Positions 54,425 through 61,811 of a stretch of 64,000 nt of DNA are shown piece by piece (position 1 is the stretch's first letter; every line of letters starts with the position of its first letter). The notes under the pieces were generated by a model. It searched no databases, had not been told where the DNA came from, and was given only the letters and a program-made list of their open reading frames with translations. The stretch is from Pandoraea iniqua (GTDB taxonomy: Bacteria > Pseudomonadota > Gammaproteobacteria > Burkholderiales > Burkholderiaceae), in the NCBI RefSeq assembly GCF_902459685.1, contig NZ_CABPSF010000003.1:310001-374000 (forward strand), read 5' to 3'. The position numbers and the translations under genes were made by a program.

Positions 54425-55333
54425 ATGAAGATTCGTCAGTTGGAGGCGTTCCGGGCGGTGATGCTTCACCAGACGGTGACGCAGGCTAGCGAGGTGCTCC
54501 ACATCTCGCAGCCCGCGACCACGAGGTTGCTCGCCGATTTGGAGCGCTCGCTGAAGTTCAGGCTGTTCGATCGCGTGAAGGGGCGGCTCTACCCGACGGT
54601 CGAAGCGCAGGCATTGTTCGAGGAAGTACAGCGCTCGCTGGCCGGCGTGGACCGGATTGCCCGGGCGGCGGACGAGATCAGGAACTTGCAGCGCGGCACG
54701 CTGCATATCGCGGCGGCACCCGCACTGGCGCTGTCGTTCCTGCCGCACGCCATTGCGGACTACCTGAAGACGCGGCCCGAAGCGCACGTGTCGATGGCCA
54801 TGCACTCGACGCGCTCGATCGTGGATATGGTGATGGGACAGCGGTGCGACGTGGGTTTTGCCAGACTGTCGCTCAACCGGACGACATCGCACGGCGAGCG
54901 GCTGGTGGCCGCGAAGATGGTGTGTGCGTTACCGGTGGGGCACCGGCTGTGTTCGCACGACGTCATCGGGCCGGCGGATCTGGCGGGCGAGCGCTTTGTG
55001 GCGCACCCGAGAAGCGTGGAAGCCCGCTTGCAGATCGACGCATTGCTCGCTGCCCATGGCGTCGAAGTGAAGATGCAGATGGAAAGCCAGATCTCGTATG
55101 CGATCTGTTCGTTCGTGGAAGCGGGGGCTGGCGTGGCGGTGATCGACGCGTTCAGTGCGTGGAGCTATCGCGGCGCCGGCGTCGTGTTCAAGCCGTTTGA
55201 GCCGGCTATCCTGACCGATACGGCGGTGCTCACCCCGTCACAGCGCCCGACGCCTTTGCTGCTGAAGTCGTTCGTCGCCCATGTCCGGCGGTATGCGCTC
55301 GATACGCTGGGCGACGGTGTCGTGGCCAATTGA
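54425..55333 (+). CDS. LysR-family regulator
   Basis: 302-residue LysR-type regulator. N-terminal HTH (MKIRQLEAFRAVMLHQTVTQ, ASEVLHISQPATTRLLADLE) and a type 2 periplasmic-binding-fold effector domain are visible. It is divergent from the ABC/monooxygenase operon; the 180-base spacer should hold both promoters. The HTH resembles NocR/OccR-type regulators of opine/amino-acid operons. The start at 54425 is chosen by homology to the conserved N-terminus. Confidence 0.93.
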   Translation: MKIRQLEAFRAVMLHQTVTQASEVLHISQPATTRLLADLERSLKFRLFDRVKGRLYPTVEAQALFEEVQRSLAGVDRIARAADEIRNLQRGTLHIAAAPALALSFLPHAIADYLKTRPEAHVSMAMHSTRSIVDMVMGQRCDVGFARLSLNRTTSHGERLVAAKMVCALPVGHRLCSHDVIGPADLAGERFVAHPRSVEARLQIDALLAAHGVEVKMQMESQISYAICSFVEAGAGVAVIDAFSAWSYRGAGVVFKPFEPAILTDTAVLTPSQRPTPLLLKSFVAHVRRYALDTLGDGVVAN

Positions 55334-55351
55334 CGGCGGCCCGGGCAAACA

Positions 55352-55972
55352 TCAGGCGGGTGGCGTACCGCCCGCCAGTTTCTGCGCCAGCATGGCCTTC
55401 ACGTCCGGCCATTCGGCATCGATGATGCTGAACCGCACCGAGTTGCGCTTGCGGCCATCGGGCATGATGCGCTCGTGCCGGACGATGCCCTCCTGCGTCG
55501 CGCCAATGCGAAGAATGGCCGCGCGGGATTTCTCGTTGGTTTCATCGGTGGTGAATTGCACGCGCACACACTGCATCACGTCGAACGCATGCGTCAGCAG
55601 CAGGTACTTGGCTTCGGTATTGATGGGGGAGCGCTGCACCGACTGGCTGAGCCACGTATGGCCGATTTCCAGCTTCCGGTTGGCGCGATCGATCTTCCAG
55701 AAGCGCGTGCTGCCGACCACCCGGCCGCTGTCGCGTGCCACCACCACGAACGGCATGACGGTGCCGTCCTGCCGCCCCTTGAGGGCTTTCTCGAGATAGG
55801 CGTCGATGGTCTCGTGCCCGGGCACGACCGTGAATTTCAGGTTCCACAGCTCGCCGTCGGCGGCCGCATCGACCAATGCCGACCGGTGGTCGGCTTCGAG
55901 CGGGTGTAGTTCAACGCTGGTACCCACCAGCGTGGTGCGCAAATCGTCAACTTCAAAGCCGGTCGTTGCCAT
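55352..55972 (-). CDS. GNAT-family N-acetyltransferase (RimJ/RimL-like)
   Basis: 206 residues. The RimJ/RimL-type fold is seen in HPLEADHRSALVDAAADGEL, the acetyl-CoA-binding region VVARDSGRVVGSTRFWKID and TWLSQSVQRSPINTEAKYLL, and TDETNEKSRAAILRIGATQE. Convergent with the LysR gene, 18 bases apart. It could acetylate an amino compound related to the ABC/monooxygenase system (N-acetylation precedes oxidation in the Bacillus S-succinocysteine pathway), but this is only context. Confidence 0.88.
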   Translation of the reverse strand: MATTGFEVDDLRTTLVGTSVELHPLEADHRSALVDAAADGELWNLKFTVVPGHETIDAYLEKALKGRQDGTVMPFVVVARDSGRVVGSTRFWKIDRANRKLEIGHTWLSQSVQRSPINTEAKYLLLTHAFDVMQCVRVQFTTDETNEKSRAAILRIGATQEGIVRHERIMPDGRKRNSVRFSIIDAEWPDVKAMLAQKLAGGTPPA

Positions 55973-56059
55973 TACAGATTCCGATCCTTCAGTACGCTCA
56001 CAATTCAGTACGCTCACAAGACAGATTTCGATGCACTGCCCGTATTGCGACGGGCAGCG

Positions 56060-56455
56060 TTAATGATCATCGAAACTGTTCTGGGAACGCAAGACTTCCT
56101 CGATGTGGTTTTCCGCCCACTCGACCAATGGCTCGACCAGTTCGGAGAGTGTGTGTCCGAGTTCCGTCAGCGAGTATTCGACGGTCACCGGCACCGTGGC
56201 GAACGCCTCGCGGTGCACCAGCCCGTCGCGCTCCAGCTTCTGTAGCGTCTGGCTTAGCGCCTTCGGCGAGATGCCGCCGATTTCCCGGCGCAATTGGTTG
56301 AAACGCTGCACATCGTCGCGAAGAATCTTGACGATCAGCAACGACCATTTGTCCGCCAGACGGCTGAACACCAGCCGGGCCGGACAGCCTTCCATATAAA
56401 CGTTGTAACGGCGCTCGATCTCACTCGGCGTCGCGATCGCGGCATTGAGCGGCAT
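56060..56455 (-). CDS. HxlR-family regulator
   Basis: 131-residue winged-helix regulator of the HxlR/YodB/QorR type: CPARLVFSRLADKWSLLIVK, REIGGISPKALSQTLQKLER, GLVHREAFATVPVTVEYSLT. A cysteine (the C of EGCPARLVF) sits at the N-terminal position used by YodB/HypR for redox sensing. GGAGGG precedes the ATG. It is divergent from the flavodoxin-like gene and is very probably its regulator, as QorR/YodB regulators are of quinone reductases. Confidence 0.92.
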   Translation of the reverse strand: MPLNAAIATPSEIERRYNVYMEGCPARLVFSRLADKWSLLIVKILRDDVQRFNQLRREIGGISPKALSQTLQKLERDGLVHREAFATVPVTVEYSLTELGHTLSELVEPLVEWAENHIEEVLRSQNSFDDH

Positions 56456-56466
56456 GATATCCCTCC

Positions 56467-56490
56467 GGTAACCAGTTACCAGCAGGTAAC
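56467..56490. promoter_or_regulatory. GGTAAC sites in the HxlR/WrbA-like promoter
   Basis: GGTAACCAGTTACC is a near-perfect dyad (56467-56480), followed by a further GGTAAC at 56485-56490, ten bases from the first half. It is next to the hxlR-like gene's start and about 90 bases upstream of the divergent gene. A probable HxlR operator. Confidence 0.6.
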
Positions 56491-56571
56491 TTCTTGTTTG
56501 GCTGCTATACAAAATATACTATCAACGCTCCAGTGCCAATCCGGCATTTTCTCGATGTGTAAGGAGTTGTC

Positions 56572-57135
56572 ATGGCAAAAACGGCCATCGTTTATTTTTC
56601 GGGCTACGGACATACGAAGCGTGCTGCCGAAGCGGCCGCACAGGGCAGCGGCGCCGATCTCATCGAGATCAGCGAAGACGGCAACGTGACCGACGCGGGT
56701 TGGGACACGCTGGCGCAAGCGCAGGCCATCATCTTCGGCACGCCGACCTACATGGGCTCGGTGCCGTGGCAGTTCAAGAAATTTGCCGATGCGTCGTCCA
56801 AACAGTGGTTCGGCCGCAGCTGGCAAGACAAGGTGTTCGGCGGCTTCACGAACAGCGCGAGCCTGAACGGCGACAAGCAGGTCACGCTGATCTATTTGCA
56901 AACGCTCGCCTCGCAACACGGCGGCATCTGGGTCAGCCTCGGCTTGCTGCCCGCCAACACGAAGGCCGCCACGCGCGAGGACGTGAACAATCTGGGCGGC
57001 TCGGTCGGCGCGCTGGTGCAATCACCGTCCGACGCCTCGACCGATGAGATCTCCACCGGCGATCTCGAAACGGTCAAGCGCTATGCGGCACGCGTCGCCC
57101 AAATCGCGTCCCGCCTGCACGCCGCCGCGCAGTAA
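56572..57135 (+). CDS. WrbA/flavodoxin-like NAD(P)H-quinone reductase
   Basis: 187 residues, flavodoxin fold: FMN phosphate loop YFSGYGHTKRAAEAAAQ and FGTPTYMGSVPWQFKKFADA resemble WrbA. The long C-terminal segment SQHGGIWVSLGLLPANTKAA also matches the WrbA group, though the protein lacks some of its insertions. It likely reduces quinones by two electrons, preventing semiquinone formation. AAGGAG precedes the ATG. Divergent partner of the HxlR-like regulator. Confidence 0.88.
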   Translation: MAKTAIVYFSGYGHTKRAAEAAAQGSGADLIEISEDGNVTDAGWDTLAQAQAIIFGTPTYMGSVPWQFKKFADASSKQWFGRSWQDKVFGGFTNSASLNGDKQVTLIYLQTLASQHGGIWVSLGLLPANTKAATREDVNNLGGSVGALVQSPSDASTDEISTGDLETVKRYAARVAQIASRLHAAAQ

Positions 57136-57172
57136 GACGTAGCGCCCTCGCCTTCTGGCGGTCTATTTGGCT

Positions 57173-60100
57173 TCATGGCTGTTCATCTCGCGCCTTCAAC
57201 TGGTACTGATACCAAGCGATCAACGCGATGATGAACAGCACCAGAAAGATCGGGATCATGTAGCCGCGCGCCAGCCATCGCAGGAACGGGTCGCAGAAGA
57301 GCAACGCCAGTGCGAGCAGGATCCACACCGCCGCGATCACCACTGCCGGCGCATGACGGTAGCGCGCCATCAGTTCGCGCCAGCGGCACGACACGTAGTA
57401 CGCCACAGCGCATCCGAGCAGAAGCAGCAGCACGATCTTCGTTGCCAGCCGGAACGCATACAGGTTCTCGCATACGGTTTTGCAAACGGCTGAGGCCTGT
57501 GCCCCAGCAGGCTTTTGATAGTAGTCAGCCAGACATTCGCTCACGCTGCGGGTCATCGTGCAGGCCTGTACACCCGGCGTTGGGTCAAGTTCGGCAAGGG
57601 TCGCCGCGGCAGCACCGCTCGCCCCGCCCGCGCCATCGGCTTTATCGCCCCCGGCATCGCCAGCCTTCGCATCGGTGCGCATCGGCATCGGCCAGAAACC
57701 GATGCCGCCGAAGTTGTCCTGCGCGTAGACGATGTCGTCCTGAAGCTGCTGCCAGTTGTCGTTGTCGAACGTAATGACCGGCACGATCTGACGCAGCACT
57801 AGCTGGCGTTCTTCACCATGCAGTCCGCCCTCCACCGAGAGTCGAAGCGCCTTTTTCGAATCGGTGGTCGGCTCATCGAGCAGCACCAGAAAGTGGGGTC
57901 TGCGATTGCGCTCACGCTCGACGCGCGCCAGCACATCGGTTGCCGGATTACGGTCGTTCTCCATCACCAGCTTGAGCAGGTTTTCGTAGTCGTAGGCACC
58001 GTGGCCGACCCGGTCGTGCCGCATCATGATGTCGATACGATCGCCCGCCCCCGCCTTGCGCAGCTTCGTGCGCAGTTGGTCGATGAACTGGTTGAACGCC
58101 TGCACCGACACCGGATCGTCCGGATAGCCGTCGAAGAAGATCACCACACCGCCGCCATTGGTCGGCGCAAAGCGCGCGCCGAAAGGCAGGTGATTCGATA
58201 CCGTTGCGGTCCAGTTGCGAAGCCGCGTGGAGAGCAAGCGCACGATGTCTTCGCCCACGCGCTCCAGCACCTGTTCCTTACGGTTCTTGTCCAGCCGCGC
58301 CCATGTGCGCCAGTCGTTGCGCTGGATCACCCATTGCACGTTGCTCTGATGCCGCTGCGCAACACTCACGAAATCGCCGGGTAACGACGCCCCGGCCTGT
58401 GCCAGTTCGACAAAGTCCCGGCCATCGTTGGCTTGTTGCAGCTTGCCGGTATCGTCGAATGTCGCGCCGTAGTAGCCGATGCTCGTCAGCGTGCTGAAGT
58501 TGACCACCTGCGACGGCCCTGCCATCCAGAACGGGAAGAAGCCATAGATCTCGCCCTGCAATTGATCGAGCACGCAGCCGCAACCGTTGCCGTCCCAGCG
58601 CACCTGATGCGTCGGGTCGAATACCGGGCGCTTGCGGGCCGTGGCGACGAGCGACGGCCGGAACCGGTCGTACAGCGTCTGCATCAGTTGCGGCAGCGAC
58701 AGCACGTCGACGTTGCTGCATTGGCCTTTCTTCCAGAGCGCATCGAGCTGCGCGAACAGCGCCGGGTCCTTGAGCACCGCCGACAGTTGCTGCATCTGCT
58801 CCGCAGAAATCTTGCGCGCGTCGGCCACGCTGCCCGGAATACCGGTCGGACACGCGCCGACACCCTGACGCAGACGCGCCATCACCGCACGGTCGAACAA
58901 CCATAACTGCGGATATTGCAGACCTTGCAGCCCCTTGAGCATGTCGAGCACCACCGGCGGCACTGCCTCATTGCGGCGGCTCGCGGCCAGCTCGGCGAGC
59001 GCCTGCTGCGTCAGTACAAAAGTGGTTTGCGTCTGCGCCGCGCGCATGATGTCGGCGACGTAGGGATCGACCGGCGTCTTGATGTCCGCCGTCGCATCGA
59101 GAATGGCCTCGTTGAAGTCGGCCTGACTGGCGTACTCCTCCGTCAGCCCGGCGACGGCGTCAATGACCGGCGCCGGAACGCGGCCGGCTTGCCGGAGCTG
59201 CTGCACCGAGATGTCGGTCAGTTGGTAGGTGGTCGTGATGGCAGCGGCCCGGGCTTCGGGCAGATAGGCGTCAGCCTGCGCGCCCAGATCCTTGAGCGCA
59301 TTGAGTACCGCCGCATCGAACAGCGGCTGGTTCAGATAGACCTTGTCCTGAAGCGCCGAAAGCTTGTCGATCACCTTCGACTTCGAAGCCAGCAGCCGGA
59401 AGTCATTCGCGTCGAGCGTGTAGTTGTAGATCGTCAGCAGCGCACGGTCGGGGTCGGGCCCGGCGTTACGCTTGCCATCCGTATCCAAGTGGTAGAGCCA
59501 CAGCATCGCCGCAATTTCATCGTCGGTGCCTGCGAGCCGGATCTGGTAATAGCGGGCTTGCTCCCGCGGATCGAAGCCATCGATCCAGCGCCCGAGGTCG
59601 GCACCGACGAGGTCAGTCTTCCACTGCGGATGGGCTCGCACGATGGTGGCGAATTTCAACAGAGCCTGCACGGACCCGTTGGTCAGATTGCCCACCGGCT
59701 GCATCTTGAAGTCGAGCCAGAACCGGTTGAGCCAAGACAGCGTGATCGGGCCGACCAGATTGTCGGATAACGGACGCGTGCTCTCTCGATAGGCCTGTAG
59801 ATACGCTGGGTCGTCCGAATAGATGGTCAGCAGCGCCTGCTGAATTGCGCGCCGCGTGGCTGGCGCCAGATGGCGGACGATGTCGGCCGAGATCAAGACG
59901 GCGGCGGCACCGCTCGTCGGCTCCGGTGCGACCTGCACCGTGTTGACGATGCGCCACGCGTCCTGCGGCGTCATCGGCTTGCCATCACTGCCTACTGGCG
60001 GCGCCATGTTCGCCGAGCGCGCCACCGGCGAGATGGCGGCCGGGGCTGCTACGGGCTCAACGGGCGCCGATGGCGTCGGCGGTATCGCCGATGTTGTCGA

Positions 60101-60433
60101 TGTTGCCGGTGTTGCGGGCTTCGGTGCAACGGCGGGGGCGACGACCGGCGCAACCACTGCGGCGGAGGCTGTCGATGCCGCGGATGGTGTGGATGCGCTC
60201 GAAGCAGATGCTGTCGTCGCGGGGGCAAATGCCGCCGGTGTCGGAGAGGATGCGCTGCCCGATGCAGCCTGCGGCGCAGCGGCTGCACTCGCGCCCGAGG
60301 CGGTGGCGTATCCCTGCACTGGCAGCATCGCGCTGGCGAGTGCGGTACACAACGCGGCGATGCTGGCTCGTCTGGACAGTCGGTGCAAGCCGAGCGCGCG
60401 GGCGAACCCGTGGGTGGAGAACAGGATGCTCAT
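57173..60433 (-). CDS. Large exported membrane protein with GH18-like domain, eCIS-linked
   Basis: 1086 residues. An N-terminal signal peptide is followed by a long Ala/Ser/Thr/Pro-rich low-complexity region (about residues 45-140). A helical repeat-like section follows (to about 600) and then a domain reminiscent of GH18 TIM barrels (EIYGFFPFWMAGPSQVVNFS near 627, GVVIFFDGYPDDP where the DxxDxDxE motif would be, DNFGGIGFWPMP near 910). The catalytic glutamate is not seen, so chitinase activity is unlikely. The C-terminus has three hydrophobic segments (about 1000-1078) and cysteine pairs before them. The ATG is one base after the AAA+ stop, so it is coupled to the eCIS genes. No name can be given. 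Confidence 0.8.
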   Translation of the reverse strand: MSILFSTHGFARALGLHRLSRRASIAALCTALASAMLPVQGYATASGASAAAAPQAASGSASSPTPAAFAPATTASASSASTPSAASTASAAVVAPVVAPAVAPKPATPATSTTSAIPPTPSAPVEPVAAPAAISPVARSANMAPPVGSDGKPMTPQDAWRIVNTVQVAPEPTSGAAAVLISADIVRHLAPATRRAIQQALLTIYSDDPAYLQAYRESTRPLSDNLVGPITLSWLNRFWLDFKMQPVGNLTNGSVQALLKFATIVRAHPQWKTDLVGADLGRWIDGFDPREQARYYQIRLAGTDDEIAAMLWLYHLDTDGKRNAGPDPDRALLTIYNYTLDANDFRLLASKSKVIDKLSALQDKVYLNQPLFDAAVLNALKDLGAQADAYLPEARAAAITTTYQLTDISVQQLRQAGRVPAPVIDAVAGLTEEYASQADFNEAILDATADIKTPVDPYVADIMRAAQTQTTFVLTQQALAELAASRRNEAVPPVVLDMLKGLQGLQYPQLWLFDRAVMARLRQGVGACPTGIPGSVADARKISAEQMQQLSAVLKDPALFAQLDALWKKGQCSNVDVLSLPQLMQTLYDRFRPSLVATARKRPVFDPTHQVRWDGNGCGCVLDQLQGEIYGFFPFWMAGPSQVVNFSTLTSIGYYGATFDDTGKLQQANDGRDFVELAQAGASLPGDFVSVAQRHQSNVQWVIQRNDWRTWARLDKNRKEQVLERVGEDIVRLLSTRLRNWTATVSNHLPFGARFAPTNGGGVVIFFDGYPDDPVSVQAFNQFIDQLRTKLRKAGAGDRIDIMMRHDRVGHGAYDYENLLKLVMENDRNPATDVLARVERERNRRPHFLVLLDEPTTDSKKALRLSVEGGLHGEERQLVLRQIVPVITFDNDNWQQLQDDIVYAQDNFGGIGFWPMPMRTDAKAGDAGGDKADGAGGASGAAAATLAELDPTPGVQACTMTRSVSECLADYYQKPAGAQASAVCKTVCENLYAFRLATKIVLLLLLGCAVAYYVSCRWRELMARYRHAPAVVIAAVWILLALALLFCDPFLRWLARGYMIPIFLVLFIIALIAWYQYQLKARDEQP

Positions 60434-60434
60434 A

Positions 60435-61811
60435 TCAGATCGTCCGCCCTTCCTTGATGAGTTCTCGCCGGACGCCACGCAGCAGGTCGGCCTGACATAC
60501 GGTGTCGCGGCCATCGCGTTCTGCGCGCATGGCCGCGTGCTGGGCGACGTTGAGCAGTGCGCCGCCCGAGAGCACGTGGTTTTCGGCGAGTGTCACGAGA
60601 TCCACATCGGCCGCCAGACCGCGACGCTCGGGAAACAGGTTCTTCCAGAGCCGCAGACGTTGCTCGCTGTCGGGCAGCGGAAAATGAATCGCGCTCTGAA
60701 ACCGCCGTGCGAAAGCTTCGTCGATGTTGCCCTTCAGGTTGGTCGCCAGCAGCACTACGCCCGGGTAGTCTTCGATCCGCTGAAGCAGATACGCGACTTC
60801 CTGATTCGCGTGCCGGTCGTTGGCGCTGCTGCCTTCCGTGCGTTTGCCGAACAGCGCATCGGCCTCGTCGAAGAACAGAATCCAGCGCTTGTTCTGCGCC
60901 TGATCGAACACGTTGGCCATGTTCTTCTCCGTCTCGCCGATGTACTTCGAGACGATTTTCGACAGGTCGATCCGGTAGACATCGACGTGAGCTGCCTTGC
61001 CGAGCAACGATGCCGTGAGCGTCTTGCCGGTGCCGGGCGGCCCGTAGAACAACGCCCGGAAGCCCGGTTTGACCATGCGATCGAGGTGCCAGCGGCGCAT
61101 GACGGCTTCCCCCCCGTCGAGCCATTGGCGGATCTGGTCGATCTCGTCGATCACGTCTGGCGCGAGGACAAGGTCGTTCCAGTCACGCATCGTGGTGATG
61201 CGCTTGGCCGGGAAACCCGCGCTGTAGTCGGGCTTGTGTTCACTGCCGGAGGTGCATCGCTCGAGAAAATCGCGTTCTACGTGCAAGGCGGCGGCGAGTG
61301 CGGGTTCGCCGTCGGCGCGGCGCTCCAGCCGCAAGACGGACTCGCGCGCAAACGTGTGATCGGCGTCGAACAATTGGAGTATCTCGAAGCGTCGCGCGAG
61401 GTCGTCACCGGCGAGCACGAAGGCGGCCGTCTCGCACGTGGGCAGCAGGCCGCTGTGATGCTGACCGCGCCAGCCGCCGAATTCGGTGAACTGGCGCTCG
61501 GTGTTCTTGTTTTGCGTGAACAGCAGGTCGAGCGCCTGCGGCCGGATGTGCGGCAACAAGGCGAGCATCAACACGACGCGCGCATCGAAATTCGACGCGA
61601 GTCCCAACGCTTGCAGTGCGACGGCAAACGGCGACGGGTCGTGTTTCAGGTCGGGCGGCACGTGCGCGTAAATGTCGTGCGGGCCGCCTTCGTGCATGAA
61701 ATAAGCGTGCATGCGCGTCTCGAGCACCGCATTGAACCACGCGATTTCGCGCGACAGACTGTCCGCGTTGGCCATGAGCGCGTCCGTCGAGGGGATTGTC
61801 GAATCGATCAT
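60435..61811 (-). CDS. eCIS AAA+ ATPase (Afp15-like)
   Basis: 458-residue AAA+ protein of the kind found in extracellular contractile injection systems. N-terminal about 220 residues are a linker domain; the ATPase domain has Walker A FYGPPGTGKTLTASLLGK, Walker B WILFFDEADALFGKRTEG, sensor 1 VVLLATNLKGN and the arginine finger FARRFQ. It probably remodels sheath or baseplate proteins or aids assembly. The ATG at 61811 overlaps the tape-measure stop (ATGA). ATGs at 61817 and 61844 are alternatives. Confidence 0.9.
   Translation of the reverse strand: MIDSTIPSTDALMANADSLSREIAWFNAVLETRMHAYFMHEGGPHDIYAHVPPDLKHDPSPFAVALQALGLASNFDARVVLMLALLPHIRPQALDLLFTQNKNTERQFTEFGGWRGQHHSGLLPTCETAAFVLAGDDLARRFEILQLFDADHTFARESVLRLERRADGEPALAAALHVERDFLERCTSGSEHKPDYSAGFPAKRITTMRDWNDLVLAPDVIDEIDQIRQWLDGGEAVMRRWHLDRMVKPGFRALFYGPPGTGKTLTASLLGKAAHVDVYRIDLSKIVSKYIGETEKNMANVFDQAQNKRWILFFDEADALFGKRTEGSSANDRHANQEVAYLLQRIEDYPGVVLLATNLKGNIDEAFARRFQSAIHFPLPDSEQRLRLWKNLFPERRGLAADVDLVTLAENHVLSGGALLNVAQHAAMRAERDGRDTVCQADLLRGVRRELIKEGRTI

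Noticed and set aside
57173-60433. Active chitinase (GH18)
   Set aside because: The barrel-like domain lacks a DxxDxDxE motif, so enzymatic activity was not assigned.
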